A DNA stretch of 57,617 nt, from the NCBI GenBank assembly GCA_026770575.1, contig MU657216.1:171237-228853 (forward strand). The letters run 5' to 3'. Under the pieces are notes generated by a model. It ran no database searches, was not told where the DNA came from, and saw only the letters and a program-made list of their open reading frames with translations. The DNA is from Pelagophyceae sp. CCMP2097 (taxonomy: Eukaryota; Sar; Pelagophyceae). The first letter of the stretch is position 1. Every line of letters begins with the position of its first letter. Position numbers and translations under genes: made by a program. This document shows positions 1 to 10,454 of this stretch, one piece after another.

Positions 1-512
1 AGCACAGCACAAGAGGAGAGCGGCTGTCTCTCTTTCCAAGACCCTTCTTGAGGACTTCTTCAAACGGAAATCCCAAAACGCACAGCGCCGTTTTTCGTCG
101 GTTCTTTTAATTACAAGAGTGCGCCGGAGGCACACGGAGGACCCGTCTTCGAGCGGCAAAGTGGCTGGGTCACGTCCAGTACTCTTCTTTAAAAAACTCC
201 TCCGTCGGGCCCCGTTCACAAATAGTCACGATTGGGCGACGATGCCTGACAAGTTCGATAACCCCGGACAAGGCGTGGGGGTAGCTTACGCGGCGCGTGT
301 CGTGGACGAGCAGGGCGTGGACGAGCAGTGACAAAGAGAACTCCAAAGATTTCCTTACAAAGAAGACACCGAATATACCTGGCGGATGGGAAGCGTCAGA
401 CGAGGACGCGGACAGGGCGTGGGGGTATACGGCTCAGGGGAAAACCGCAGTCCGACCCTTTTCGGCACGCGTGCTGATTTTTGGAGACGTCACGGCGCGG
501 CGCGGCGGACCC
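1..512. other. 5' intergenic region with a dispersed repeat
   Basis: No convincing gene is visible upstream of the cyclin H start. The stretch holds a local duplication: a 19-bp motif reading cggaca(a/g)ggcgtgggggta occurs at about 264-282 and again at about 409-427. Between the two copies lies a segment that recurs near 31.8 kb, annotated separately. Short open frames here have no family signature. Confidence 0.5.
290..425 (+). repeat. dispersed repeat, copy A
   Basis: This stretch shares several collinear blocks with 31793-31945: cgcgtgtcgtggacgagc, then gacgagcagtga, then aagacaccgaatata followed by acctggcgga, then an acgaggac...gcggac block. Divergence and small indels separate the blocks. 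The two copies lie in the same orientation about 31.5 kb apart, and each sits just upstream of an expressed-looking gene (cyclin H here, the light-harvesting gene there). It may be an old non-autonomous mobile element or a shared promoter module. No coding capacity is recognised. Confidence 0.6.
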
Positions 513-1764
513 ATGTTCGAGCTGTCTGCGTCGTCGTCGACGTGGCGGTTGACAGCGGAGTCGCTCGCGGAGGTGCGCGCGGCGGCGTCGGCCATCGGGT
601 CGGCGCGCGCGGCGGCGGCGCGCGCCGGCGAGGCGTGCGCTCTGCCGCCGCCGCCGCGCTGCCTCTTGGACGAGGTGCCGCCGCACGCCGCCGCCGAATC
701 GGGCGCGCTGCAAGCCGCCGACGAAGTGCAGCTCCTGCGCTGGTATCAGGTCCAGATGCAAAAGGTGCCCCCCCGCGCCGCGGCGACGGCCTGCCGCGGG
801 GCGCACGCGGGCCTCTGTAGCTCGTCGGCCGCGGCGCCGCGCAGAAGCGGCTGCGACGGTCGCACAAGGTCGCCGCCACGGCCATCGTCCTCTACAAGCG
901 CTTCTACGTGAGCCCCTTTGCGGGCGTCGTCGCCGTTCCGCGCCCGCGCGCCCACTCGCCCGCGGCAGCTGTCGCACTCGGTGCTGGAGTGCGAGCCCAT
1001 GGAGTTTGCGCTGTGCTGCATCTTCGTCGCCGGGAAGCTGGAGGACGAATTTCTGTCGGCCACGGACATAGCCGCCGCGGCGTCCGACGGTTCCGACGCC
1101 GCTTCGCAGCTTGAGGCGGCCATCTTCCGCGCCGAGCCATTGCTCCTCGCTGGCGTGCGCTTTGACCTCCGCGTCGCGCACGCCCACAGGCCTCTCGCCG
1201 CGCTCGTGGATGCCGCGGCGAGAGAGTTTAAAATGGACGCAAAGACGCAACTCCCGCCACTCGTCGACGCCGCGCACGAACACCTCGACGCTTTAATGTG
1301 CGTCTGCTGGACCCCGGCATCACACGGACGCTTGATGCATCGACGGACGTAGGCTGACGGACGCTGCTCTGCTCGAGGCCCCGACGCCGATCGCCGTCTG
1401 CGCTCTGCGCCTCGCGATCCGGGACCTCGCGCTCCGGGGAACCGCGCCGCTTCGGCCGACGCCCGTCGAGCTGGACGCGCACGTTTCCGCCCTCGTCGGC
1501 GCCGCCACGCTCGCCGCCGCCGAGGCGCTGGAGGCGGCGTGCCCGCGGCCGTCGGCCGAAGCAGAGGCCGCGGACGCCGCCGACCTGAAAAAGGTCCGAA
1601 AGCGCGTCAAAAAGCTCGCGCTCTGGAGCGCAAAGGCGCCGCAAGCCAATTCGCCGACCAAGCCGACGACGCCACCGCCGAGCGACGGGACGACGCCACC
1701 GCCGAGCAGCGACGGCGACGGCCCCGACGGCCCCGCGGCCAAAAAGGCGAAGGTCGAAGACTAA
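513..1764 (+). CDS. CCNH: cyclin H (CAK/TFIIH cyclin), 4 exons
   Basis: Cyclin H is the regulatory subunit of the CDK-activating kinase (with CDK7 and MAT1) and part of TFIIH in the nucleus. Exon 1 (513-764) opens with an N-terminus resembling the conserved cyclin H start (SSSTWRLTAESLAEVRA), followed by a DEVQLLRWYQ helix. Exon 2 (from about 821 or 845 to 907) gives AIVLYKRFY, the cyclin-box core. Exon 3 (969-1297) gives EPMEFALCCIFVAGKLEDEF and FDLRVAHAHRPLAAL. Exon 4 (1353-1764) continues LTDAALLEAPTPIAVCALRL and a basic DLKKVRKRVKKLAL helix. The introns at 908-968 and 1298-1352 rejoin the frame exactly, the latter splitting an ATG codon before LTDA. Predicted length is about 350 residues, near the family size. 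The exon 2 acceptor is ambiguous. The low-complexity Pro/Ser/Asp tail ends in a KKAKV basic cluster, possibly a nuclear signal. Confidence 0.85.
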
Positions 1765-2324
1765 CATTTTCCACCGAGAAATTGCCACTGCGGTGAGGGT
1801 GAGGGTTGTAATTTATACCCCGGGGAGACGACAAGAACTCTCAGAGAGCCACGTGCAGATCAAGAGGTCCTGCGCAGGAGCGACTGGAATCGACCCGAAG
1901 GGCCTCAACCATGCTTCTCTGCCGGAAAACTCGGGACTCGTTGCATTCGGGCTTGCACTGGTTGCTTTGTCTCCTCGGCGGCTCATTTTCTCGGCGGGCG
2001 GCTTTATTTTCGCACGCCGAAGCGGTACGAGGGCCGGCCAGGCAGTCCAGCATATTGTGGGCCGGCGCGAGGGGCATGGCCGGAGTTTTATGGTTGGGTT
2101 GAGGAAGTAGGGGCGCGGCAGCGGCGAGCCGATTGCGGTAGCCTCCCGGCCTCGACGGGGCCTCAAATCCGGGCGAGGTCCCCGCGGTCTCATCGAGCTC
2201 TCCGGGTTTTCTTGGCCGGAACCCGAAAGATCCAAAACGCGAAGCAAACGGTGCTTCGAAGTTCTAAGCGAGCCCGACGCGCCGTCTCGCGCGCGCGCTC
2301 CGTTTCGTCGGCGCCGGAAATCGC
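1765..2324. other. intergenic, nothing recognised
   Basis: About 560 bp between the cyclin H stop and the next start codon. Open frames exist on both strands but lack family motifs, and their composition looks like GC-rich chance frames. No RNA gene or repeat was recognised. Confidence 0.4.
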
Positions 2325-3776
2325 ATGGCCGAGGCGCAGCGCAGGTGCGCCGAAGGAACCGCCGCTCCCGGCCGGGGAGCGAGGGGCGGAGTGGCCTGAC
2401 GGTTGCGTTCTTCGTAGCGGCGCCACCGACGCCGCCGCCGCAAGCGAGGGCGCCGCCGCCGCCGGAAGCGAGGCCACCGTGGCGGCCGCCGACGCAGGCG
2501 CGCCGACCCCGGGCCTCGAGCGGCGCACGGGTGCGCCACCGCTCGCGGCGTCGCGTCGCGATCGCCCGTCCCTTCTTTGCCTCGCGCGACGCCTCGCTCC
2601 CCAGGCGCCGCGGTCGAGTTGCCCAAGATCGACGCGGCGGCGGCTCGGCGCGCGGCGCTGGCGGAAGTGGACCGGCAGGTGGACGCGGCGCTGCGAGCTA
2701 ATGCCGAAGCGCGAGTAAAGGCTGCGGCCATCTCTCAAGCAGCGACCAAGCGCATGATAGAGGCCCACGAGTGCGTCACAGTCGAGGCGGCGATCCCTGG
2801 GCCGCGGAGACGTTTGATGCGGCCGCGGCTCGCCCGAGGCGCGCTTTGTTAGGGCGCACCTCCGCGTGGTCGCGGCGCGCACGGGGACCGTGTCGATTGG
2901 CGACTCTGAGGACGGCAACGACGACTCGGATTCTGACGATTCCGAGTTTGAGGCGCTGCAGCTCAAATGCGAATCCCTGCAACTGAAATCCGACGCTGCT
3001 GAGAAGCGCGTCGCCGACCTCGAGCGGCAAGCGGCGGTCGACGCTAACCTCGCGGCCGACGGCGCTCGCCTCGCGGCGGCGCTCGAGGTGCGCCGCGCCG
3101 GGGCCCTTGACTCGCTGCCGGCGACGACACGCACTTTGTAGGCGGCTCGAGGAGAAGTCGCCGGCCTTCTCGCCCAGCGAGCCGAGGTGGAGAAGCTGCA
3201 CGGAGAGGCGCTAGCGCGCCTCGCGGCGGAACTCGAGGTCGGTGGCGTGTGCCAGATTCGGCGGCGGGCGCTCGACGTTGCCGCGGGACCCACGCGGCCC
3301 GTTTTTAGGATGCCCGAGAAGCGCTCGTCGCGTCGGCCTCGGAGAATGCGCAGATCGACGCCATGCAGTTGCAACTCGACGCCGCGCAGTGCGCCCTTGC
3401 TGCCGGGGGATCGTCCGCGCATCCCGTGCGAGCCTCGCGCCGCACAGCCACGAGAACAAGCAACTGCGCGAAGACGCCTCGGGCCAGCAGAGAGGGACCG
3501 GCGAGGTGCGCCGCAGACTCGCGCGCCGCGGCGGACTCGCGCGCCTGAAGCGACGCTGATCGCTCTCTGAAAGGCAACCGTGTCCGTCACGCGTCGTGTC
3601 ACTAGGCCCGTCGTCCCACGCCGGGCGACGCGCGCGTGACGTCCCTCGCGCCGAGGCTCGCGAGGTGCGCGCTGTGCGTCGCGCTCGTCTCGGCAGTCGT
3701 CTCGGCCGTCGTCGGCCCGATACTCGCGCGCATGCTCAACGACTGCGCCCTCGACCACCACATGCTCGTCCACTGA
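2325..3776 (+). CDS. tail-anchored coiled-coil protein, multi-exon
   Basis: The function is not recognised. Starting at the ATG at 2325, successive GTGCG...TAG/CAG introns restore one frame. It reads MAEAQR, an Ala/Glu-rich stretch, then AAVELPKIDAAAARRAAL with long heptad-like Ala/Glu/Arg helices. An acidic linker (DSEDGNDDSDSDDSEFEAL) follows, then more coiled coil (KRVADLERQAAVDANL, AEVEKLHGEALARLAAELE, ENAQIDAMQLQLDAAQ, ENKQLRED). The last exon ends in a hydrophobic segment (CALCVALVSAVVSAVV) and a short hydrophilic tail up to the stop at 3774-3776. This is the layout of a C-terminally anchored membrane protein such as a golgin-like tether or an organelle-surface protein. The order of exons between 3240 and 3600 is the least certain part. 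Confidence 0.55.
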
Positions 3777-4422
3777 CCACGCCGCGCGCGTTCCCGATCT
3801 ACTAAGTGCTTCCTTCCATCATCGGGACTCTTTCCGAGTCTCCAGGGGACACACTCCATGCCTCGGGAGGCCGGGAGCCCTGCTTGATACTCGTGACTTC
3901 GCGTCGGCGCGCGGCGACGCTGCACCAGAGTCTTCAGCCTCGCAGCTGGCATTCAAAAGCGACGGAGTCGAGGAACCCCCCACAAAGACTCCAAGCGCAG
4001 GGGCGCCTCGCGGTCGCGGCCTGCTCGCAATCTTTCAAAGGCCGATGCTACACCCCTCTATGGTGCAAACGGAGTCGCGGGCGGCTTCAGAGGCGAGGGG
4101 ACGCCGGGGAAGTCGCTCGAGAACGAATCTGGAACAGTTACTGACACAGTCGGGTACAGAGGCATACAATTGTATGTGCACTGGTGTCCGGCACCACGAG
4201 GGACGACAGCCATGCCAGAACGTCTCGACGTCCTTAGGAACCTTGCACAGTTTCGACCCTACTTGAAGAACACCCAACTGGTGTGTTCTTCAACGGGGCG
4301 TGAGAAAAAAGACCACGGTTGGTGATCGCTAATCGTTTCTTCAGAAGCCGGGCCTGCCAGTGCGCGCGCGCGCACGCCCCCCGCGGCGGTCGCTCTCCTC
4401 GGGGCCGCTGGCGGCGCACTAG
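3777..4422. other. intergenic with a short hairpin
   Basis: No gene was recognised in these 646 bp. At 4265-4292 there is an inverted repeat: gaagaacac, a 10-nt loop region, then gtgttcttc. It lies shortly before the next coding stretch. Function unknown. Confidence 0.4.
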
Positions 4423-6095
4423 ATGGACTTTTTCCGCGGCGAGCAGCCGCTCCGCGCGGCGCATTTCGAGCAACTGCGTTCCGCGCGCGAGTCCGCCGAG
4501 AACGCGCAGGGCGACTTGCGCAGCGCCGAGCATGAGCTCCTCACAACGCGCGCGGCGCTGCAGCGCGCAGAGGCCGAGGCGCGTCCTGGACGCCGCCGTA
4601 TACCCCGCAAACGTCGCCTATAGGTGGCGGAGCTGTCCGCGTCTTTGGCGGCCGCGGACTCGCGGAGCGACGCCCGCCGTCGCTGGTGGAAGCGCGCGGC
4701 GGTGTCGTGCGTCGTCGTCCTCGCGGGGCGCGAGGCGCTGCCGCTGTCGCAGCACTGCTTAAACGCGTTTAATGCGGCCGCCGTCGCCGTCTCCGGCCGG
4801 CCCGCGCACTGCGCCGCGCGACCTTATGGGGCCCTCGTCCTCGAGGGCGGCGGCGTGAGTGGGCCTGTGGCGAGCCTGCGGCGCTTTCACGCTTACCCTT
4901 CTCAGGTCAAGGGCATTGCGTACGGCGGCGCGGCGGCAGCGCTGGAGGCGCACGGCCTGCTCAAGCCTCGAAGGCTCAACGCCTTTGCGGGCACTTCCGC
5001 CGGGTAAACGCCGGCGTTTTGGACGAGGGCCGGGGTATACGGCAGACAGTCATTTTCTCGGCAGCGCCGCCGGTATACGATGGCCTAGGTCGATGATGGC
5101 CGCGCTGCTCGCGGCCGGGTCGCCGCCGCGGAGTGTCGTGGAGACGCTTCTGCAGTACCCGTTCGAATCCCTCATGGACGGCACCAACGTAAGACCGCAT
5201 TGCGCCGCGGCCGGCCTCGCACGGATGATGTAGGCAGTGGGCAACCCCACGGATGTAGGCGGTGGGCAACCTACAAAGGCTCCAGAAGAATTTCGGGTGG
5301 TTCAAAGGCGACGCTCTCGAGGAGAGAACACGGGCCATGCTCGTCTCGGCTTTGGGCGGCAAGGGCGGCCGCAACGTCACGTTCTCGCAGCTGACGGAAT
5401 TGACGGGCCGGCGATTGAGAGTGTCGGTGACGGACGTCCATGCAGGGAGGCACGCATGGTTGGACGAGCAGTCCACGCCGGACTTGAGCGTAGCAGAGGC
5501 CGTCCGAGCGTCCTCCGCAGTGCCGTTCATCTACCCGCCCGTGCTTTTAGACGGCCGCCTCTTCGTCGACGGCGGTTTGCTGAGGAACTTGCCGTTCGAC
5601 GCCTTCGACGGCGACTCGCTAGCCTACCTGACGCAGTCCACCTGGCGCCACTCGGCCGACGACGAGCGGCCCTGGCGCAGGCGCTGGCGCGCCGTCTCGG
5701 CGGCAGCGTCGGCGGTGAGGCCTCGAAGACAGCGAGCAGTTTTGGCTCTCTCGATCCGAGGGACCGACGGCGACCCTTCACCAACGCGCGCGCGCGACTT
5801 TCGGACCTTTGCGGCGCGGCTTTTGGGTGTTTTGATGTGGGGGGGTGACTCGCCAAACGCGTTTCCGGAGGACGCGCCGCATTTAGACGTCGTTCGCATC
5901 GACACTGTCAACGTCTCCGCGGCCGATTTTGCGTTGGACGGACCCACGCGCGCCCGACTCATCGCCAGCGGCTGGCGCGCCGTCTCACAGCATTTGGTCA
6001 TTTGTGGTCACGTTAATAAGGCAAGGCCGCCGCCAGACTGGCTCGTGCAGATCCTCGCCAACTACAGCAAAGGTGAACTTTTGGAGCTCTCTTAA
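4423..6095 (+). CDS. patatin-like phospholipase with N-terminal coiled coil
   Basis: This is a putative serine acyl hydrolase of the patatin family, acting on membrane or storage lipids. The anion-hole motif LEGGG|VKGIAYGG spans an intron at 4855-4905. The nucleophile elbow GTSAG|SMMAALLAAG spans an intron at 5004-5088. A third intron at 5189-5258 joins MDGTN to AVGNLQRLQKNFGWF. The catalytic Asp lies in FVDGGLLRNLPFDAF near 5560-5610. Both dyad residues (Ser of GTSAG, Asp of DGG) are present. Upstream, 4423-4600 encodes a coiled coil (HFEQLRSARESAENAQGDL), and 4680-4740 a hydrophobic stretch (AAVSCVVVLAG) that may anchor the enzyme. The link between the coiled-coil exon and the 4624 exon needs an intron I could not place exactly, so the true start could be further downstream. 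The C-terminus ends at KGELLELS. Confidence 0.8.
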
Positions 6096-6346
6096 CGGGG
6101 CCGCGCCGCGGTCCACCCTTTTAAACGTCAAATCAACACTCTGGTCTGTGGCCGATGTCGACCGCCAGGAATGCGCGAACAAGGGACCCCGCTCGATCGC
6201 CGTAATTTGAACGCGATTCTCGAGCTCTGAAATCATCCTGCCCTCCGAGTCGGTCGAGGCAGTACGTACTTGTACGCGGTTCGGTCTACGCGGCTTGGTC
6301 GCGCGGTCCCCGGCCGGCCTCTGCAGAGCGCCCCTTTGCACGGAGC

Positions 6347-7775
6347 ATGGATCTGCCGCTGCCGAAGCGGTTGGACTTGTCTCCGCCGAAGCGCAAGCGG
6401 CGCGAGGAGACCCCGACGACCCCCGACGCGCGGAAACGCAAGCACGACTGGGCGCCCGCGCGCGTCGCTTTGGAGGTCGGCGCCCTCGCCGCGACGACGG
6501 CGCGCCACATGAAATTTGCCAATGCCGAGCAATACGGCCCGCTCCTCGGGCCCGCACCCGCGGGAGACTGGCTCGTCCTCGAAGAGGCGCCGCGCCGTGC
6601 TCTTCAAGCGACTCTCATCGGCATCGACGTCGAGATGTGCGAGCGCAGGAGCGACAAGAAACGCTTCCCGCTCTCCGCGGCTATCGTGGCCTGCCGCTTC
6701 GAAGGCGCGTCACCTTTGAACCCGTCTTCGCCTCCAAGCTTCCTCCCTTCTTAGAGTCGCGCGGCGGGTTCGTGGAGGAGGTGCTGTTCGAAGGGCTGCT
6801 GGAGCCGGGTGAGGAATTGAAGTGGTGGGAGAACAAGGAGGCTTTTGAATGGAAGGACGAAATCCACGGCCTCTCTCGAGAGGCGCACGCGCTCAAGCGC
6901 CTCAACGGCGAGCTCACGACGCTCAAGGCGGTGCAGGAAGTTGTAAGGAGGCACTGGGACGACATGACCTTCCTTGTTGGGCATAAACTATCGGCGGACC
7001 TCGCTGTCTTAAAAGTCCGAGGCCCCGTCCTGCGCCGAAGATGCGTCGACACGATGCTCCTGCACATGGCGCCCGCCGGCTCCGCGCCGTCGCTGGACTC
7101 GCTGGCGCCGGCTGCGATGAAACGCGATCCACGGCACCATCATAATGCCACCGATGACGCCGTGGCCACTCTGCGAGTCGTCCAGATGGACCTCGCCAAC
7201 GCCCTCGACTCCCTCTCCGCGCCGCTCGCGCCCGGGCGAAACGCACCGCAGCCGACGGCGGCGGCGGCGGGTGATTCGACGCCCGACGCCAGTAATGCCC
7301 CCAAAGGCGGCGGCGCAATGCCAGCAAAGGCGGCGGCGAAGAATACGACGGCCGTCGTCGACGTGCCCGAGAAGCTCGTCGGCAAGCTCATCGGCAAGAA
7401 GGGCGCCAACTTTGAAAAGTTAAGAGCGCTGTGCTCGCCCGCGGGCCTCCAGCTCTCCTCGCAATCAGAAATGGTGAGAAATGGTGCGCGTCCGACTCAA
7501 ACAGTCGACAATGGTCCTCATACAGTCGACAATGGTCCTCTCGCATTCGACTAAGGCCGACGCAGGGTGCCCTCGACTGCCCTCCCTAGGCCGGCGCGCC
7601 GCGGACGCTGAGCCTGCGCGCGCTGACGGTGGAGGGCGTCTCTGCGGCGCTCACGGCGCTCGAAAAGGCCGCCCCGGACCTCGCGCCGCACGTGCAAGCA
7701 GCGCGGGCCGCGCTCGCCGCGAGCGACGATGCCAACCAGCCGCGCCACCGCCGCGGCTCGGCGTGCTCGGAGTAA
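6347..7775 (+). CDS. DEDDh RNA exonuclease fused to a KH domain
   Basis: This is a putative 3'-5' RNA exonuclease of the REXO type. Exo I is LIGIDVEMCE (catalytic Asp and Glu), Exo II is DDMTFLVGHKLSADLAVL, and Exo III is HHHNATDDAVATLRV with the His and Asp of a DEDDh enzyme. A Lys/Arg-rich N-terminus (LSPPKRKRREE) looks like a nuclear signal. After a Pro/Ala linker comes a type I KH domain, VDVPEKLVGKLIGKKGANF with its GxxG loop. The KH domain is completed only if the intron at 7474-7589 is removed, giving SQSEM|AGAPRTLSLRALTVEGVSAAL. Between the N-terminal exon and ESRGGFVEEVLFEGLL the frame is restored by a 50-bp intron at 6705-6754 with a GCGCGT donor. The KH domain probably supplies RNA affinity, an unusual partner for this nuclease family. 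Confidence 0.8.
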
Positions 7776-7860
7776 CTTTTGACCCGACGCGTTTGACCCG
7801 GGGAGCGCCCGGGCCCGCCTCAGGGAGCCGCAGAGTGCGCAACTCCTTGCTTACGCCTCT

Positions 7861-9207
7861 TTAGAGTATGCTGCGGAGGTCGTCGAGGATCTTCTTCAGC
7901 TCCGGGTCGTTTGCGTACTTGCCGATGGCCGACGGCCCTTTGGCCATGACGTCTTGGATCGCCGCCATAGCCTTTGGATCCTTCATCGCATTTTGTATCG
8001 TCGCCATCACTTTCGGGTTGCCCATGGCGCGCTGCAGCAGCTGCGACATGTCCGGCGCTGCGCCGCCGCCGCCGGGGCCGCCGGCGGCGCCGCCCATGCC
8101 GCCCATGCCGCCCATGAGGCCCGAGAGGATCGAGCCGAGGTCGATGCCGCCGCCGCCGCCCATGCCGGGCATGCCTCCGGGCGCGCCGCCGGCGCCGGGC
8201 GAGCCTCCCATGCCCGGCATGCCACCCATACCACCCATACCCGGCATACCGCCCATGCCGCCCATACCGCCCATGCCCGGCATGCCGCCGCCAGCGCCAC
8301 CGCCCTTGGCCTTGTCCTCGCCGGCCTTTGGCATCTTTGTCGTCTTGAGCTCCTTGATGTCACCATCGTCAAAAATCCAGTCGTCGCGCGGCGGCGCTGC
8401 TGAAGCGCCCGCCTTGCCCGCGCCCTTGCCCGCGGCGCCCGGGACCTTGCCGCCGCACTTGGCTTGCGCGAACCTGCGGCGTCGATCGATCCAGGTCCCC
8501 GGGACGAATACGAGATCTCGGCGAGAGCGGACGTCAAGGGGCGAGAGCGGACGTCAAGGGACTCACGCCTCGACGAGCTCGCCTTTCTCGAGCATGCCCA
8601 CCGTGCTCACGCCCATAAGCTTGAGCTCGGCCTGGAGCCTGTGGGGCGTCCCCGTCGGCGGCGGCAAGGGGCCGAGGAGCAGAGATCGACTCACGCGCCG
8701 AGCCGCATCTTCGACGCCTCTTTCCGCACGTCCTCGAGGGACGAGGCCGGCTGCTGCGCCGTCGGCTCGGGTTGCGGCGGCGCCTCGGCGCGCGGCGGCG
8801 GCGCGTCGTCTGCGCTTGGCGGCGGCGCCGTGCCGCGCGATTTGCGGGCCTCCGTCTTGGGCGCCGCGTCGGGTTGCCCGGGCCCTCGACTGCTCTTCGT
8901 CTCGAGGAGACGCTTCAAAAGGTCGTCCTTGTCGAAGCAGTCGTCGTAGCGCACACCGAGCGCTTTCAGCTCCGCCTGCAGCTGGCTCGCGCGAAGCTTC
9001 TTCAGCTCCGAGACCTAGGACCAAAGGTCGGGCGGGTCGGGCGGCGGGGAGGCTTGCATTGGGGCTGACCTCGTCGCTGACGGTGGACCACCGCGTCACA
9101 AGTTCGCCGCGCTGCGCCGACGCTCGCCGGAGCTGCCTCCGCAGGACCGGCGCCAGCGCGACGGCGCGGGAGAGCACGCCCAGCGCGACGAATAGGACCC
9201 GCGTCAT
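7861..9207 (-). CDS. secreted/ER protein with SAP-like repeats, GGMP-type linker and STI1 domain
   Basis: The start chosen is the ATG at 9205-9207, which opens a hydrophobic signal-like N-terminus (MTRVLFVALGVLSRAVA). Exons join to give KKLRASQLQAELKALGV followed by RYDDCFDKDDLLKRLL. After a Pro/Ala linker comes LQAELKLMGVSTVGMLEK plus GELVEA. These are two SAP-like helix-extended-helix modules. A stretch with DDWIFDDGDIKELKTTK leads to a Gly/Met-rich region of GGMPGMGG units. The C-terminus (MSQLLQRAMGNPKVMATI...DPELKKILDDLRSIL) is an STI1/DP-type helical domain as in Hip and SGTA co-chaperones. The combination suggests a chaperone-associated protein. The signal peptide argues for the secretory route or plastid targeting rather than the cytosol. 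The family is inferred from motifs only. Confidence 0.7.
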
Positions 9208-9522
9208 CAGAGAGGCCGACGCGACGCCGAACTTGACGACACGATGCACTTTTTTTCGGCGAGGGGTGCGTTTTCGTGTTCGCCAAAATCGCGGTGCTTC
9301 GAGTCCGCGTCGAGCGCGTGCCAGTGACTGTCCGGGCCGACCAGGTAAGCGCGGTCGTCCTTCCGAGGGACGTCAAAGTGCTCGAAAGAATCTCAACTCG
9401 GAATTCGGGTGGATAATCAATCATGAGTCATTCCTACGACTCGTCTGCAGGCATCGACCACCCAGCCCAAGTTCCAACGAGCTTCAGTCCGACGCATCGC
9501 CGGACCGCCATCCACGAAAAAA

Positions 9523-10454
9523 TGGGCGACCCGCCGCCGGCTGCTCTTCCAAAGCCTGCTGCGTCTGCCACGAGCCGGGCGGCAAGCTCTGCACCAAGTG
9601 CAAGTCGCGCCATTACTGCTCCAAGGCGTAGACTGGTACGAGGGCGGGCACAAGGCGCAGTGCAAGCAGCTCACCGCCGAGTTACAGGACCGCCTCCTTG
9701 ACTAGCTCATGCCGCTGAAGATCAAGGAGGAGCTGGCCATCGCCGTCGCGCCGGCAGATGGTTCCACGGCGGCGCCGCGGTTATCGGCTGTTCGGACGAC
9801 GGCGCTGGCTAACGCCAACGCGGTGAGCGGCGACACGCCGATCTTGCGCGGCACGTGCCCCATCTGCCTCGACAGGCTTCCACTCTCAGACGAGACAACA
9901 TTCATCGAGTGCTGCTGCACGTTCATTTGCACCGCGCACGAACTCGTCGCGCTCGACTTGCTCCGACAAGTGCGGCAGTACGACGACCGCTGCCCGCTCT
10001 GCCGAACGCTGGCCCACAAGTCGGATGCCGAGTATGTGAGCCGGCTGCAGAAGCACGCGGACGAGGGCAACGCCGACGCGCAGTTCGTATTCGGATACGC
10101 GTACTCTTTTAGTCTCAACGGCCTCAAAAAGAACATGAAGCGGGGGCTCCGTTTTAACGAGCTCGCCGCGGCGCAAGGGCAAGCATCCGCTCAGAATTTA
10201 TTGGGATCCTGTTATCAGGAAGGCATGGGAGGTCAAGATCAACCTCAAGACCGCCGCGCAGTGAGTCGCACGACGAGGCCGCGCGGTGGTGGCGCCTCGC
10301 CGCGGCGCAGGGCTTCGGGAACGCGCTCTACAACCTCGCCATGTGTTATAGAAACGGCCACGGCGTGTCGCGGGATCAAGGCGAGGCGATGCGCCTCTGC
10401 AAGCGCGCGGCGGCCAAGGTCGTCTCGCAAGAGGCTGCCGCGCGCTCCCGCTGA
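9523..10454 (+). pseudogene. MYND finger-RING-Sel1 protein, frame-broken
   Basis: The order MYND, RING, Sel1 repeats is typical of algal ubiquitin-ligase-like proteins. The MYND half (CCVCHEPGGKLCTKCKSRHY) runs to CSKA. The next part, DWYEGGHKAQCKQLTAEL, lies in another frame with the expected Cys-containing residues missing, then meets a stop at 9703-9705 six bases before an ATG at 9709. From 9709 an intact frame encodes a RING-like CPICLDRLPL...CCCTFICTAHEL...CPLCRT. It continues with Sel1 repeats (ADEGNADAQFVFGYAYSF, AAAQGQASAQNLLGSCYQEGMG), then shifts to EVKINLKTAAQ and again to ARWWRLAAAQGFGNALYNLA. No clean introns fix all the shifts. It is either a decaying copy, or a functional RING-Sel1 gene starting at 9709 whose introns I cannot resolve. 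Confidence 0.5.

Noticed and set aside
2190..3773. A 527-residue minus-strand open frame
   Set aside because: It is Arg/Ser/Ala-rich without domain motifs and lies opposite the tail-anchored coiled-coil gene, whose exons join in a consistent frame. It is a GC-driven shadow.
4265..4292. Bacterial-type terminator or start of a bacterial transfer
   Set aside because: The hairpin has no following T-run, and the neighbouring genes are intron-split, so a bacterial terminator makes no sense here.
7868..9631. A 587-residue plus-strand open frame
   Set aside because: It runs antisense to the SAP-like/STI1 gene. The first part is the mirror of the Gly/Met-rich region and gives only Pro/Met runs. Only its last 35 residues, the MYND finger, are real, and they belong to the next gene.
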